Source: Hygrophila difformis (lineage: Eukaryota; Streptophyta; Magnoliopsida; Lamiales; Acanthaceae). From it: 64,000 nt of DNA. This document shows positions 8,841 through 20,929 of the stretch, piece after piece. The stretch spans positions 21,314,057 to 21,378,056 of the forward strand of contig JAOANR010000002.1 of the NCBI GenBank assembly GCA_030278955.1, given 5' to 3'. The translations under genes were made by a program, and so were the position numbers. The notes under the pieces were generated by a model. It searched no databases. It worked only from the letters and a program-made list of their open reading frames with translations, and was not told the DNA's origin. Every line of letters starts with the position of its first letter. Position 1 is the first letter of the stretch.

Positions 8841-11439
8841 TGTAATACCCGAGAATTTTCCAACATAAAATAAAACAATAATTAAATAAATAAATAATAA
8901 ATAAAATGAATACTATAAATAAATAAACCAATCCAGCAAATAAAAGAAATAAATAAAGATAGGGAAATGAGAAATGAGATTTTTACTTAAAAAGGAATTA
9001 AAGGAATTTAATTCAATAAAAGGATGGATAAATGGTACACCAAAACCCGACACTAATGAACTCGAGTATTCGAGTCCAAAACATCCAATTAGACTGAGAA
9101 TAAAATTAGAGAGAAAGTAAGAACCCGAATATACCCCGGGAATCGGAATTCGGGAGCATAGAGGGATAGAAACCCGAAAGAGAGGCGGAAAAGCACGACG
9201 GATCGCACGACCCGCCCGGACCGAAGTCCAGGCGAAGTCGGCGCGGTGGCCGCGCGGTGGAGGGGGATTAGCGCGCCACGACCGCGCCACTTCACAGATT
9301 CGTTTGTTGCGTGAATCTCTCGCCCGAACGCGGATTTTTCGACGTTCGGTTGAACATCTCTCGACTCCAGACTGCTAGGTCGGTTGTGGACGCCCTAGGG
9401 ATTGAGAATTCTATAAATAAGCCCCTTGGGAACCCCGAACAAGTTTACGAAACCCTATACCATTCTATACATTCGAAACCCTAAATCCGGAGTCGTCGGA
9501 GGCACGAAACCAAGACGAACGCTGTGGACGAGTTTCTCTACAGATCTCCATAGTCGTGGTAAGTCTCGGTCCAATCTTTATTCAATAAACGATTCGAAAA
9601 CGAATCCTAATCATCTCCTTTTTCTTTCTACACCCCCGTATCGAATCTAGATCGTAGAACCCGACGAACGGAGAGGAGAAACGGTGATCTGGAAGCCACG
9701 CCTCCGAATTGGACATTCCCGACGTTCATAGACACTGTAAGTTAACCTTACATGGTTTTGGGAGATTTTAAAACATTCAAAACCTAAAAGATTTGACAAG
9801 AATCATAAATCTGTCCACTTTTGTTTTCCTACCGGCGCAACAGAATTGTTGAATTTTTCCGACCCTTAAAACGAACTCAAACGGAAAAACTTAAAACACG
9901 AAAAACGTTCCTAAGACTTAGACCTAGCTACTGTAACAATTTGAGAATTTTTGGAGTTGATTTGATATGTGAAAACCCGTTGAAACCGAACTGTTTGATT
10001 TTAGATCTTGAAATCTTGGACAGAACTTAGGAATGATCTTGATCACGTTTTTGACATAGGATCTAGGCCGTTTTAGATCTTTGGCCGAACATGAAAGTTG
10101 TAGATAAATGTCTTAAGATGATCCCTGTCAAATTTCATTAAATTTGGAGTTGAATTGATATGGTAGAATGTGAAATTTGTAAACTGCGACACTTTGAACT
10201 CGGACAGATTTCTTGTTATGCGAAAATTGGCGTTTTTGACCTACTTAGGTATCTCGGATTGAAAAAGTTAAAACACGAAAGTTGTAGATCTTGATGTTTC
10301 CGAGTCAGATATGAAATTTTGGAATTTTTGGAATTAAATCTGATTTTAGACGAATTTTGGAGTAAACTGTGATTTACCGAAACGAAATTTTGAAATCTTG
10401 TTGAAACATGGAATTAACCTTTAGGGTTGAAACGAATTGAGATATTATTTCTAAATTAATACATTGGAAGGCAGATTTTAAAAACTAAATCCCCTTACAA
10501 ACTTGATAAATTAAAATTAGGGGTGAGTGCTCTGCAGGGTGCCCCCTAACGATTCACTTCGTGCCGTAATGGACGATGGTGACCCCGCGCGCTATACTTG
10601 AAATGTGATATTGCCAAAACGGCGAAACTTAGAGCCTACACTCTCGTGAATATCCGTATGGGTTTCCCGAGGCTCCGGAGTGGTACTGGGTATGGCTGAT
10701 ACGGCTGCGGCCGCCGGGCTACCGGCTAAACTTGTTGACATCGCGATTTTTATCGTGAAACTTTGAAATACCAAATCGGGAATGTAATGGGGATTCTAAA
10801 TTAAATTAAACTAGATTAAGTGATATTGTTGTCAAATTAAATTATTTAAATGCTTTATTTAAATTATGGCTATTATCTTGAACCATGTGATATGTGTTAT
10901 TAAATAGAGCCTGAGATAGATTGTGCTATATGATATGGATTATATGAAATCAAATATTATGTTATTATCATGCTTTTGTTAAATTATTAAAGTTATGGCT
11001 TTTAAACCCTACGATCATGCATGTGTTAACTTACTCAGCAATTTTGCTGATCAAAACCATTTTTATTCCTTTCTTTACAGAATATGTGGAATGAGCATGT
11101 GTGAGCACGAATCATGCATGGGATTTTGGGAACTTTTATTTTGCTTTTAAATTTCGTACTTAGACTATAGTATGAACGGGCCTGTTTAACCCGTGTTTTG
11201 GCCATGTCGGCCCTTTTTATATTTTCCGCTGCGATACTGTACTAAACTAAATATTTCCGCTGCGCTATGCTATTATTATTTTTGAATTATATTGTATGGG
11301 CTATTTTGAATGCTTTAAATGTTTAAACACTGCAATACCTAGCCTTGCATCTCTTTAGTAAGCTCGGAGAAACCGTGTCTTACTAGGGAGATGTGGCGGT
11401 GACATCCCGACCTGGGTTACCAAAAACCGGGGTGTTACA
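8841..11439 (+). repeat. 3' LTR of element 1
   Basis: Same length (2599 bp) and ends as 224-2822, about 14 substitutions apart and no length change seen. TATA box at 9412-9420; hairpin TCAGCA-ATTT-TGCTGA at 11035-11050. It is followed by GGAAA, the right half of the target duplication. Confidence 0.95.
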
Positions 11440-12450
11440 GGAAATGCTAGAGGAGTTCAAGAATTTAGATAAATGCAGTTATGCATATCAATTGGAGTAC
11501 AAGTAATTCGACTATTTAAAATATTGAAACGGTGGAAAAATATCAATATTGGCAGGGTACCATTGAGAAGACAGAACAAGAAAGTTTACCTCGAAGAAAC
11601 GAACCGGTACTGAAACGTACACAATAGAATTTTCAAAAGAAATAAGGAAGAATAATAAAGGAATTCACTCTCTCATAATAAGGAAAATGAAAAGAAGGAT
11701 TTAGAGATGAAACGTAACCAATAACAGGGGTACATATATTAGCATGCGAGCATCGTGCCTCAGGACATTCACTTGCATAAACGCCTCCAATTAATCTCTG
11801 CGGCACGCTCAATTTGATGTCTCAAATTGAATATCATCATAAATCCGTCGATCAATACCGTCGAATGAGTTACCCTATATATCTTTAAAATTTATAGATG
11901 TCTGAGATATTATTCTCCTGATGTTCTGATCACCTTTTTATGATGGATCACCATCAAGCATCTGTATAGCACGGACTTGCAGGTGTTGATCGGCTCAAAT
12001 TTAGTTACGGCCCCCACAGAAGAGCTTGTTGTTGATGATTACCCAACGCTTAACGACTCGGGTTCTGCCTGAAGATCCTTCATAATCAAGTCGTCTAGAT
12101 ATTCAATACCTGCAATTTACCTTTAAGACAGATCTCATGCATTGTCACAACACAATAAGTCAGCAGAAATCCTCAGCAATTTATAATATTAATAACAGTA
12201 ATTATTCAGCAACTTCTAAATAAGTTGCTAATTGAATTAGAACATAGATCCTTTAAAGATATCCTTGTTATCTACCCATGGTCTTGAAAACCATGGCTTG
12301 AATCCACAAGGTGCACAGTATAATTGACAAAACTTTTAGCGTAAAATAAATCTAACTAGCATATGACAATGCAAAACCTATCCTGTATGCAATCCCCACA
12401 CACCTCACCAAATGCTTTTATCAAGTTTTAAAGACATAATTGAGCAAACC
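11440..12450 (-). mobile_element. Leader/internal region of element 3, right part
   Basis: About 1 kb between element 1 and the primer-binding site of element 3. Read on the minus strand it is untranslated leader: no open frame of note and no recognisable domain. Nothing else was identified in it. Confidence 0.6.
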
Positions 12451-12462
12451 GCTCTGATACCA
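12451..12462 (-). other. Primer-binding site (initiator tRNA-Met), element 3
   Basis: The plus strand reads GCTCTGATACCA, so the minus strand carries TGGTATCAGAGC three bases from the LTR edge at 12466. This fixes the orientation of element 3 as minus and shows that 12466-15473 is its 5' LTR. Confidence 0.9.
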
Positions 12463-12465
12463 CTC

Positions 12466-13844
12466 TGTAACGCCCCGAAAATTTAAAACCATTTTCGTGA
12501 CGTCACCGCCGTATTAACTGTTCTAAACTGTCGATCACTCAGCTTAGACAGCTAATACGAAGCGGGGTAATAACTCACAGTACAAAATCAAAATAAAATG
12601 TTCCCAGTAATCAACATAGCATATCGGGCTACAAGCCCTGTAACAATTTATTAACAAGCCAGAAAGTCGAACTAAAACCAACATAATTAAATAAATGCAA
12701 GCTACACTAGTTCGCTCAGCCCGAATCCCATCCTCATGATATGCGCCATCCGTAGGACGATCTATAAAACAAACATCAACAGCAAGGGTCAGTACAAAAG
12801 TACTGAGCAAGGAAATAACAGTAATAAGTAGATTAGACAGTACGAGAATTAAATGACATAATTATAAATACGAATATATTAATAACATAAATTAAATACA
12901 GTATTTAAACATCACATCGTCCCATACCGGTGCTTCAACCATAAAATGCATTGCAATCATTATGTATGATGAATGATGAGATGAATGATATGACCTACGT
13001 GTCTATCTATCCTAAATGCAGCAGATAATCATGTCTAACGCATTTCCTAATAACCATGGTCGACAGTCATCATTGGCGAGAGGACACCACCCTCTCCCAT
13101 CACAATGAACTGCCCGTCAACGTCGCCCCCGCCGCGGACGAACAGCCTACGCAGGGCCAATAACACTGGTGAGGGAGCCGGATAGTCTACACTGACCAGA
13201 GCGACGTCCAGCGGGTACAGGCACAGGGTACACGCCCAATTGCCAAAACGTGCAACTCGCACAATACACACAAACGAGGTTTGCCAAGCCCCACATAAGG
13301 CAACATACCATGGTCCAGAGCAGAGCTCATTAATGCCACTACGAACCAGGAACAACACATAACATGAATAATCAGCATAGGCAACGTGTATACATCACAT
13401 TCCTATTTATTAATAATCACAAGTATAAGAAGATACAAGCCATCATTCTTATACTCAAGTAACATGATAGTCAGAGAAACACCTAGCCGTCTATGTTCTC
13501 CTATCATAATTCATAACATTCAATATACCACATCTACATCCATTATAAACATTACTAGCTCTTACATAGCGAGTAATAGATCCCTAGGGAGTCAGTCTAG
13601 TCATAGACGTCCCTAAATCTAAAGTATAACCTAATTAGGTTCACATCCTAATCGTCTAGGTTAACATGCCATGACTTAGTTCAATTATAAATTTAATAAT
13701 AATTAGACGTCTCGTCTAACTCCCTAATCTACAGATTACTAATTACTCCTTGCCTGGATAATCAAGATTCAAAGCTTCCCATTTGCACATCTTCAATCTT
13801 CACATGCCTTCAATGTAAACTCACGGTTGCTCCCTATACAAAAG

Positions 13845-13888
<44 letters not shown>

Positions 13889-15473
13889 GAACTAAAATAA
13901 TCTAACAATACCAACATACTCATCTCATCCTTCTCCCAACAACAACCACCACCTCCAGTCCCTTTCTGAACTCCCATAAAACCAACCATTCGACAATCTC
14001 CATTCTATGTTTACCAACATAGAATTAGCAACTTTAAAACAATTCAACAAAGCCAATAATAAAATTTAATCCAACATAATATTCCAAGATTTCTAGCATT
14101 CAAGTATTCCTACATTAAAACACTTGCAAGATCATCAAATTAGTTCACTTATCACCAACAAGTCCTAACTTGTAGCAAGTACTTCACCTATCTAATTTAT
14201 GCACATACTTCTCAATTCCAACTTACAAGAATGCCCAAGAATTCAATAATAAAACACAATCAAATACCCAATTTCCAACTTCATATCAATTCCTTAATTC
14301 ATCATTGTTAAATAATTTCAACCCAATAATACTCCAGTTTATATATTCAAAAGTCGCTTACAAATTCATTAAAATCTTGACTTTGAATATGCTTAACTAG
14401 TTCCCTTCAATCACTTAAAATTGACATGCCAAGTAATTAAAACAACTCAACCTCCGCATAATCTTTCTTCAAAAGTTATAACAACAATTCAAGTCCAATA
14501 TGCAAAGATACCCATTTTACAAATCAAAATGACAACCAAGCATATACAAATTTCCTACATCATCCTTAGAAAATTTAATCTCCAAAAACACCCAATTACA
14601 AACATTTCATCGATTTATCAAACCTCTTACCAAAACCATATAAATTACTCCAAGCTAAATTTGCTTCCAACACCAACAATCAATTACCCAAACTCCATTT
14701 CATCACAAATACCCAATTATCAAAAAATTACCAAGTCAATACAACAATCCCCCAAAGATTTCAACAAAATCCAACAATATTAGAACATGCAAACAAGAGT
14801 CATCACAACACCACCACTGGAAGCCGGCCATCTCACCACCACCGCCGGATTGACCACCACCACAACCACCATGGCCGCCGCCCCCAGCCGGCAGTAGCGG
14901 CAGCGGAAGAGCAGCACAGCTGCGCTGCTCCTCCACAGCGGCAGCAGCCGCTGCTGCTCCGACGTCGCGCCACCGCGACGCCGGCTCCTCCACCACGCCG
15001 TCGTCTCCCCCTTCCTCCGGTGGACAGTCGGCCACCCTCCACAAATGGGAGATTTCGACTCTTCTCCAAAAATCCCCAAATTTCGGACAAGAAAAGAGAA
15101 AGGGAATGAGAAGACATGCCATACCTTGAAACTCCATTACCGACGACCACCCGCTACCGTCCACTTCTCCATTGCGGTGGAGTTCTCCAAATCCCCAATT
15201 TTGCTTCTCGATTGTTTACGGGAAAAGGGAAGAATGAATTGTCCCAACTTTTCCAACTCCCGATAGATGAAAAGGGGTATGGGTGTTGGGCTTGAATAAA
15301 TTGGGCCACTTCCTTTTATTAATTAAGTGGGTTAGTCCATTAGATTCCATCTCTGAATATTGTAAATGGCTACCATAATACACTTCAAACTAATTAACTT
15401 ATTTTATAGCCCAATTCATATAATTAGTCATAATTAATAAATTAATTATGAAATAATTAATCGGGATGTTACA
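12466..15473 (-). repeat. 5' LTR of element 3
   Basis: About 3.0 kb bounded by TGTAACGCCCCG on the left and CGGGATGTTACA on the right, i.e. TG...CA ends on either strand, with a PBS beside it. The partner LTR would lie left of the window, so age and target duplication cannot be read. It holds a TAA microsatellite and, at about 14820-15030, a GC-rich GCC/GGC-repeat block. The overlapping minus-strand open frames there (14736-15164) have alanine/glycine-rich low-complexity translations and are not called as genes. Confidence 0.8.
13847..13888. repeat. (TAA)n microsatellite
   Basis: About 14 uninterrupted TAA units inside the LTR of element 3. Confidence 0.95.
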
Positions 15474-15604
15474 TTGGCACTTCGAATAATATAAACATTT
15501 AAAACGATTCTAATACACATGAAGTATATAGAATCTGGACCAATTCATCTGTTACAAAAAACATATTGTACCAACCAAAAACATGTTCAACAGACATCAT
15601 AAGT

Positions 15605-16475
15605 TCACCATGCGAAGAACTCACACTCCTTCTCAGCAACACAGAAATGGCAAAAAGGGTGCATGCCTTCGTATTTAGGGTCTGGCCAGCTATTCTTCAT
15701 GGGCCAATGGCTATTGACTTTGCAGAAGTATACTGCATCCCTTGGAAACGGAATTGAAGGTCGCGCCCAGAAACTACTTAAAATCTTCCTTATGTTGGTT
15801 CTTGTTTGAACCAAAGAATCCTTGTTCTTACACAAAGAGCTCATCAATTCCAACCCTCTGGAGACGTCCTCTTTAGAATTTGAAGTGAGAAGGATAATGG
15901 ACGTCATGTAGATCGACTTAACATGCCCCTGGCCAGCAAGTCCCGCAAACATTGACAGTGCTAATTCCCTGTCCAGAGTCATGTACAGCTGATGCTGGAG
16001 ATACAAAAACATTACAGTGCTTAAAAGAAGTAAGATATATCTAATGATAGACTTTGAATATAGCACTCTAAAAACAGAAGGAACATTTAATGGACAAAAG
16101 GTAATAAATTATACCAGATCAAACTTGAATTGGATATCATAATTCTCGGCATCCCGACAGGTATCGTAAAACAACCTAGCCTCTCGGCCAAGATGGCAAA
16201 ACCAGTGTCTACTGTAATAGCTCATTTCGCATGTCCTCAATACATTAGTTCGATTTTGGAGCCTCCTAAAGGACCTACAGCTGCAATTTTTGTTGCAAAT
16301 GAGAACGATTGTAAAAAAATGAGTGTAGTTAAATTATATCATATTCTGACCTAATTATCGAACTAAACATGGACTCCATCGATGAGCTACCGACTGTTGA
16401 AAGTATATCGGTAAGAATATCGTCCGGGAGATCATCCAAATGTTCACAGACCAAAGGGAATTTCCACGGTTCCAT
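15605..16475 (-). CDS. F-box protein, At2g35280-like (3 coding exons)
   Basis: Substrate-recognition subunit of an SCF ubiquitin ligase, by family. Model on the minus strand: exon 1 16351-16475 (ATG at 16475), exon 2 16115-16280, exon 3 15605-15994; both introns are GT-AG (70 and 120 bp), frames join exactly and give 226 residues. Exon 1 carries a short F-box start, LPDDILTDILSTVGSSSMES. Exon 2 has a Cys/Trp-rich stretch (HWFCHLGREARLFYDTC). Exon 3 has the family's helical repeat (LALSMFAGLAGQGH), ISMWARP-like SSFWARP and a C-terminal CHFCVAEKECEFF with paired cysteines. Short but complete for this plant family. Target unknown. An untranslated upstream exon ending at 17071 with donor GTGAGT, and an acceptor at 16482, suggest a 589 bp 5' UTR intron. 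Confidence 0.82.
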
Positions 16476-16480
16476 TGTCG

Positions 16481-17330
16481 CCTATATGAAATAGTAAAAT
16501 TTGTTGTACATTATGAATATCTTAAGGTATACAGAAGTACATTTCTTAGAACTACACTGACCACATCTTCTAAATGAAATATATTTATTTAAAAAGAAAA
16601 AAACAGAGTAAAAAGATGACTCTGTCGAAAACAAAATAGAAGAAACTCCTTGATCCTTCAATGAAAGACTAAAATAGGTTACACATTTCAATGGAATGCA
16701 TGTACAACAACTGCTGAACTAATCAAGACAAAAATAAAATCCTTCTATCAAATGTCTCAAAATCGCAGTATATACGCTAATCGAGTCCAACTTACACAAA
16801 GGACTATGAAATCAAGTAAGAACAACCATTATTGACTAAAATAATACCCTTTTCACACAGAAAACTCTCAAAATATAAATAAAAAATAATTTATCAAACC
16901 ATTGAGAAAGCCAAGTACCGTTCATAAACCCTAAATCAGAGACATGCAGAATGAAACGCTCCAGAAACTAAATCGAAGTTTTCTCAGAGAAATACGAAGG
17001 GAAAAGTCATTACTGGCATCACTACCGATTATAATAATAGAAAAATAAGAAGGTATTGATCGGTACTCACCGTTTCCTAAGAGAAGACGTGCGGCGACGC
17101 AGATTGCTTCCTTTGGTTCGGAAAAGAAGAGGGAGTAAGTGAGAGGACGGAAGCGGTTTGTCTGATCGAAGGGGAGGTTATAAGAGTGTTGGGAAGTGAA
17201 AGGACGCATACAGTTATGTACCCGTTGAGTGGCAATATCCAGACAATTATTTAAACATTGTTTCAGAAGTAACGTATCTGTGGTTTTTAATCGAATATCA
17301 AAATTTTGGATAATTTCGAATCGAATCACA
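16481..17330 (-). promoter_or_regulatory. Probable 5' UTR intron, first exon and promoter side of the F-box gene
   Basis: A consensus donor (GTGAGT, read on the minus strand at 17065-17070) and an AG acceptor seven bases before the F-box ATG fit one 5' UTR intron (16482-17070). The exon upstream of 17071 would be untranslated. No clear TATA box was found. The open frame 16931-17329 crosses this donor and is considered chance. Confidence 0.45.
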
Positions 17331-18530
17331 AATTAAACAAAAAAATTTTTGTTTGTTTATAAACTTAATTATGAGTAAACAATGCATGATATTAATAGTG
17401 TTACATCCAGTGACCGACCCAGAAACTTTTATTTAGGGAATTCATAAACATCACTTAGAGTTTGCTGACTTTGTATGTTTTATACATTCCCTAAAAACTT
17501 TTTTTTAGTATAAAAATTGATATAATTATATCTTTCGTAGAAAATTCAGTAAAATTAATGGTGTCTAAGTTATTAGGGTGTTATTTTTTCCATTAGAGAA
17601 CAAAGTTATTAGTGGGTTGAATACATAAAAATTTTCAGACTTCTTAAATTCGTATTAAATAACTGAACTTTTTTTAAACACCAAAATCTTTTTGAACTCA
17701 TACTAAAATAAATCAACACACAACACTTATTCTAAAATTACCATATAATTCCTAACCATAATTAAATATTAGTACTAATATCTTCATTTTTAATTTTTTT
17801 TGGGTGGGTCCATTGACCCCTGTCGTACCATAATAGATACGACACTGGTTACATATGTAGGAATTATTAATTCCGGATTAGGATATTTAAATGATCCTGA
17901 TTTACAGTTAACACTTAACGATAATCCAACACTTAAACATTCGGTTACGCAGGTCACTCTTAAAAAGTGTATTATAATAATTCGTATTACTCCGCAAGTA
18001 GGGTTGTAGTCAAATGAATCCAATCGAATAATACCATATTCGCGTTGATTTGATAAGCTCTCACAATATTTTCGAATCGAATTAATCTATAAGGTAATTT
18101 AATTCTTAATAAAATTAATTTTAATTTTCAAACTTAAATATTTAATCCGGTTTATAGATGAAAAATAATATTTTAAATGTCATAGATTAATATATTTATA
18201 TCAATTACAAAAAATATAATCATAAAAGTTGAAAATTTAAATCTATGTAGCAAATTAATTCATATCCTTATATATGATTTTATATAAATTCGAATACGAA
18301 ATAAAATTAAAAATTAATCGAATATTAAAATTATTATATTCATTTACAATGTTCGAATGTTTTCAAATCGAACCACGCGTGACGAATCGAATATATGAAT
18401 GACTATTATTGAAAGTAACTTAGAAATTCAAATTTAATAAATATACCATACCAAATTTCATTAGAATTCCCTTCAAATCCCACTAACATAGATGTGCCGG
18501 GAGGGAACAAAAGCATAGTTCGGGAAACAC
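17331..18530. other. AT-rich intergenic region
   Basis: No gene, LTR, terminal repeat or recognisable element was identified. Very AT-rich after 18020. The short open frames 17790-18023 and 17800-18009 lie opposite each other and show no domain. Confidence 0.6.
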
Positions 18531-18667
18531 TTCAAAATGAACTATCGGGCACATAGAAAACATCAGAAAACATTCAAAACAGTCCACCAAACCAGATTAC
18601 ATTTGAAAATCAGGATACACCAAATAACTTGCAAAATAATCAATCTCGATCAGAAATCCCCACCCAT

Positions 18668-20771
18668 TCAATCCTTCTCAACTTTCACCTTCTTCAAATT
18701 GTTCGATGCAGAGAACTCGTCCGCAAGGTTCTTACTCACCTCAGCCACAAGTCCTTCATCTATTTTGCCAGCATCTCCGTCTTCACTCAATTCTGGAGTA
18801 TGGAATCCAGCGGAGTCACTTGACCTCTTCGTAGATGATGGGCTAGCTATAGGAAGGGCATCGGCTGAAGCAATCTCGTTCGCCTCGGCTTCTTGATAAT
18901 CAGTTATAATTCCAGATACTGTCAGTGACTTGTAAAATGTCCAGAAATCAGTGCCTTTTATTGTGACGCGAAAGGTGAATGTGTTGTTCATGAGGGTGGA
19001 AAGGATCAACTGCGGGTAGAATTCCTCCTACAACAAAAAACATAAGAAAAATGAGAATTTATATGGAGTATAAGGAAATTAATACAACAAATATTTGACA
19101 ATTACTTCTGCCATGGAAGCAGACAAATCTGATGCACTACTTCCAAATAGAGCAACGCATTCCTTCTCAAACATGACCAAAGTGCAGGCGGTCGTGTTGT
19201 CCGCAACAAAAAGGGTCACTTTGTACTTCATGTTAGCCTGTTCATACCAGCTCCTGCATTTGCCGCAGTAAAAGCTACCCTTTCCGATCTCCACCTTCTT
19301 GTAGCACTTCAAACATGTGTAATAATAGAAACCATCTGTCTCGTCCACATTCACAACCAATGCACTAAAATAGTAGTCACCAGGCTGATAATTTCAAAAA
19401 TATTGACTACATGTTAGGGTAATTGAAATGATAAGTGTTATATGGATTCCGAAATAGTTAAACAAATCGAGTATTAGCATAGGAACCTCAGTTGAATGAA
19501 TTATGTCTTTCAGGGTGGTCAAAGTTATTCCATTAGATGTAGAGTCATCTGCAGCCGAGTAATGGGTTGACTGGGACATGCTGGGCAAATTTTTTCCGCT
19601 CGAAATATTGCTTTTGATACTATATAGCCAAAGGATTATTTAAAAATCATATTATAATCGATGGAAAAAATTAAAAAAGGGGAAGAGTGAAAAACTTACG
19701 TTTCAATAAAGGATTGGACCTCTGGAATATCTGAGTTTAACATCAGCTTTGAAACTCGGAAGGCATTCTGAACCTTAATTTTCCCTATATTAACAACCAA
19801 TTAAAAGGACATCATACATTTCCAACAAAATCGAACCATTATGTACTGTAAGTTGGTATGCATACCCTGATAGTCAGATGCACGACAGAACTGAAGAATG
19901 ACAATGTTGATAGCTGTGGGACTTGGGTCAATGTCGTTCAAAAACTGCTCAGCGTACTCATCCCACAAAGTGCAATCCAAAGTATTACCCCTTCAAGCAT
20001 CATAAAATAATCAGACATCGGTTATTTACAAAAAAACTTATTAATAACATTGCTAAGAGATATCTAACCTTAAATCTTCCAACAACATATTAATCAGCAT
20101 CTTTTGCTTTCCATCTTTGCAGCTCATCGTAGTCGGTGGTGATTTGGTCAGAACACGACCAATGACATCTATAACAAATAATCATAGAACAATATGTTAC
20201 ATAGTCTAGGCAAGTTAAAAATGAATGAATAAAAAAAAAAAATCACACATTTCATTACCAAATGGTACGGTTTCAGGTACCGTATCGACTGGCAAAGAAG
20301 TTATCTCTGGAAAGGGTTTGAAATGAAATGTGTGGTTAGGAAAAACCCCATCAAGAACGTTCGCGACAACACTATTTGGATAGAATGTTCCTTTGAACGG
20401 ATGACTGGTGACCCTGAAACGGTCACGGTTTTCCACCACAGCGAAGCGCATCAAATGATAAATGCTACCTTCGTGAATCAGAGCATGAAACTTTTTAGCG
20501 ATGTTTCTGCCAGCAGTTATGTGGAAACGAACACCCTGTAGGAGGATAAAAGATAAATATGTAAAAAAACAATATGATAACACCAGTTTGGACAATCGAA
20601 GATAATACAGTTCAAATAATATTAAATGTGTGGAAAAACAACCTCTTCGTCGTGAAAAATTGCCTCAAACGAATTCAAAGTTTCAGCCTTGAACATACTC
20701 ACTCCATAACAGCGTACACACCTAGCCTTCACGGCAACTTTAGTACACACCGGAGTCACTTCGCGAAACAT
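18668..20771 (-). CDS. RPA70-like single-stranded DNA-binding protein (8 exons)
   Basis: OB-fold protein of the replication protein A large-subunit family. Model on the minus strand: 20643-20771, 20259-20535, 20069-20168, 19866-19990, 19700-19784, 19487-19619, 19106-19384, 18668-19027. All introns are GT-AG, all phases agree, total 495 residues. First OB fold, about residues 1-150 (SIYHLMRFAVVENRDRFR); second with DVIGRVLT and LDCTLWDEYAEQF; third with a zinc ribbon C307, C310, C323, C326 (spacing CX2CX12CX2C). The tail is acidic/Ser-rich and ends in KKVKVEKD, a possible nuclear signal. It lacks the N-terminal protein-interaction domain of canonical RPA70 (about 600+ residues). Many such plant genes form amplified families, some carried by Helitrons; no Helitron end or Rep/helicase is visible here. 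Confidence 0.85.
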
Positions 20772-20929
20772 GACAACCTGCTCTATGATCACAAAATATA
20801 GATTACTATGTATTCACTGCCTTCACCTTTGGAGTTCTACGTAAGACAACTGATTTGGAATGGAGGTATATATAGAAAAAAAAATGAATATTTAATTGCG
20901 ACCGAGTGATCAAAGAAACAAACCTGCAC

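Larger units (their letters stand above)
224..11439 (+). mobile_element. Element 1: near-intact Ty3/gypsy chromovirus, Tekay/Del type
   Basis: Complete LTR retrotransposon of 11,216 bp: 5' LTR 224-2822, PBS 2826-2837, leader with a small extra ORF, gag, pol (protease, RT, RNase H, integrase, chromodomain), two polypurine tracts, 3' LTR 8841-11439. Both LTRs are 2599 bp, start TGTAATACCC and end GGTGTTACA. By eye they differ at about 14 positions (roughly 0.5%), which indicates a young insertion. The target duplication GGAAA is perfect. Integrase after RT defines gypsy; the C-terminal chromodomain and GC-rich long LTRs fit the Tekay (Del) clade. Defects: one gag frameshift near 4800-4820 and a missing integrase zinc ligand, so this copy is probably not autonomous now. 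Confidence 0.95.

Noticed and set aside
14736..15164. Three overlapping minus-strand open frames in the LTR of element 3
   Set aside because: Three overlapping frames with Gly/Ala/Arg-rich or Ser-rich low-complexity translations from a GCC-repeat segment; no domain and no splice-supported model.
16931..17329. 132-codon minus-strand open frame upstream of the F-box gene
   Set aside because: It crosses a consensus GTGAGT donor that fits a 5' UTR exon, has no domain and ends in AT-rich intron-like sequence.
17790..18023. A viral-looking small protein opposite another open frame
   Set aside because: I saw no recognisable domain or element context; both strands are open over the same 200 bp, which is likely chance in this AT-rich stretch.
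18537..20801. Plus-strand open frames opposite the RPA-like gene
   Set aside because: The minus-strand 8-exon model has consistent phases and family motifs; the plus-strand frames are its shadows.
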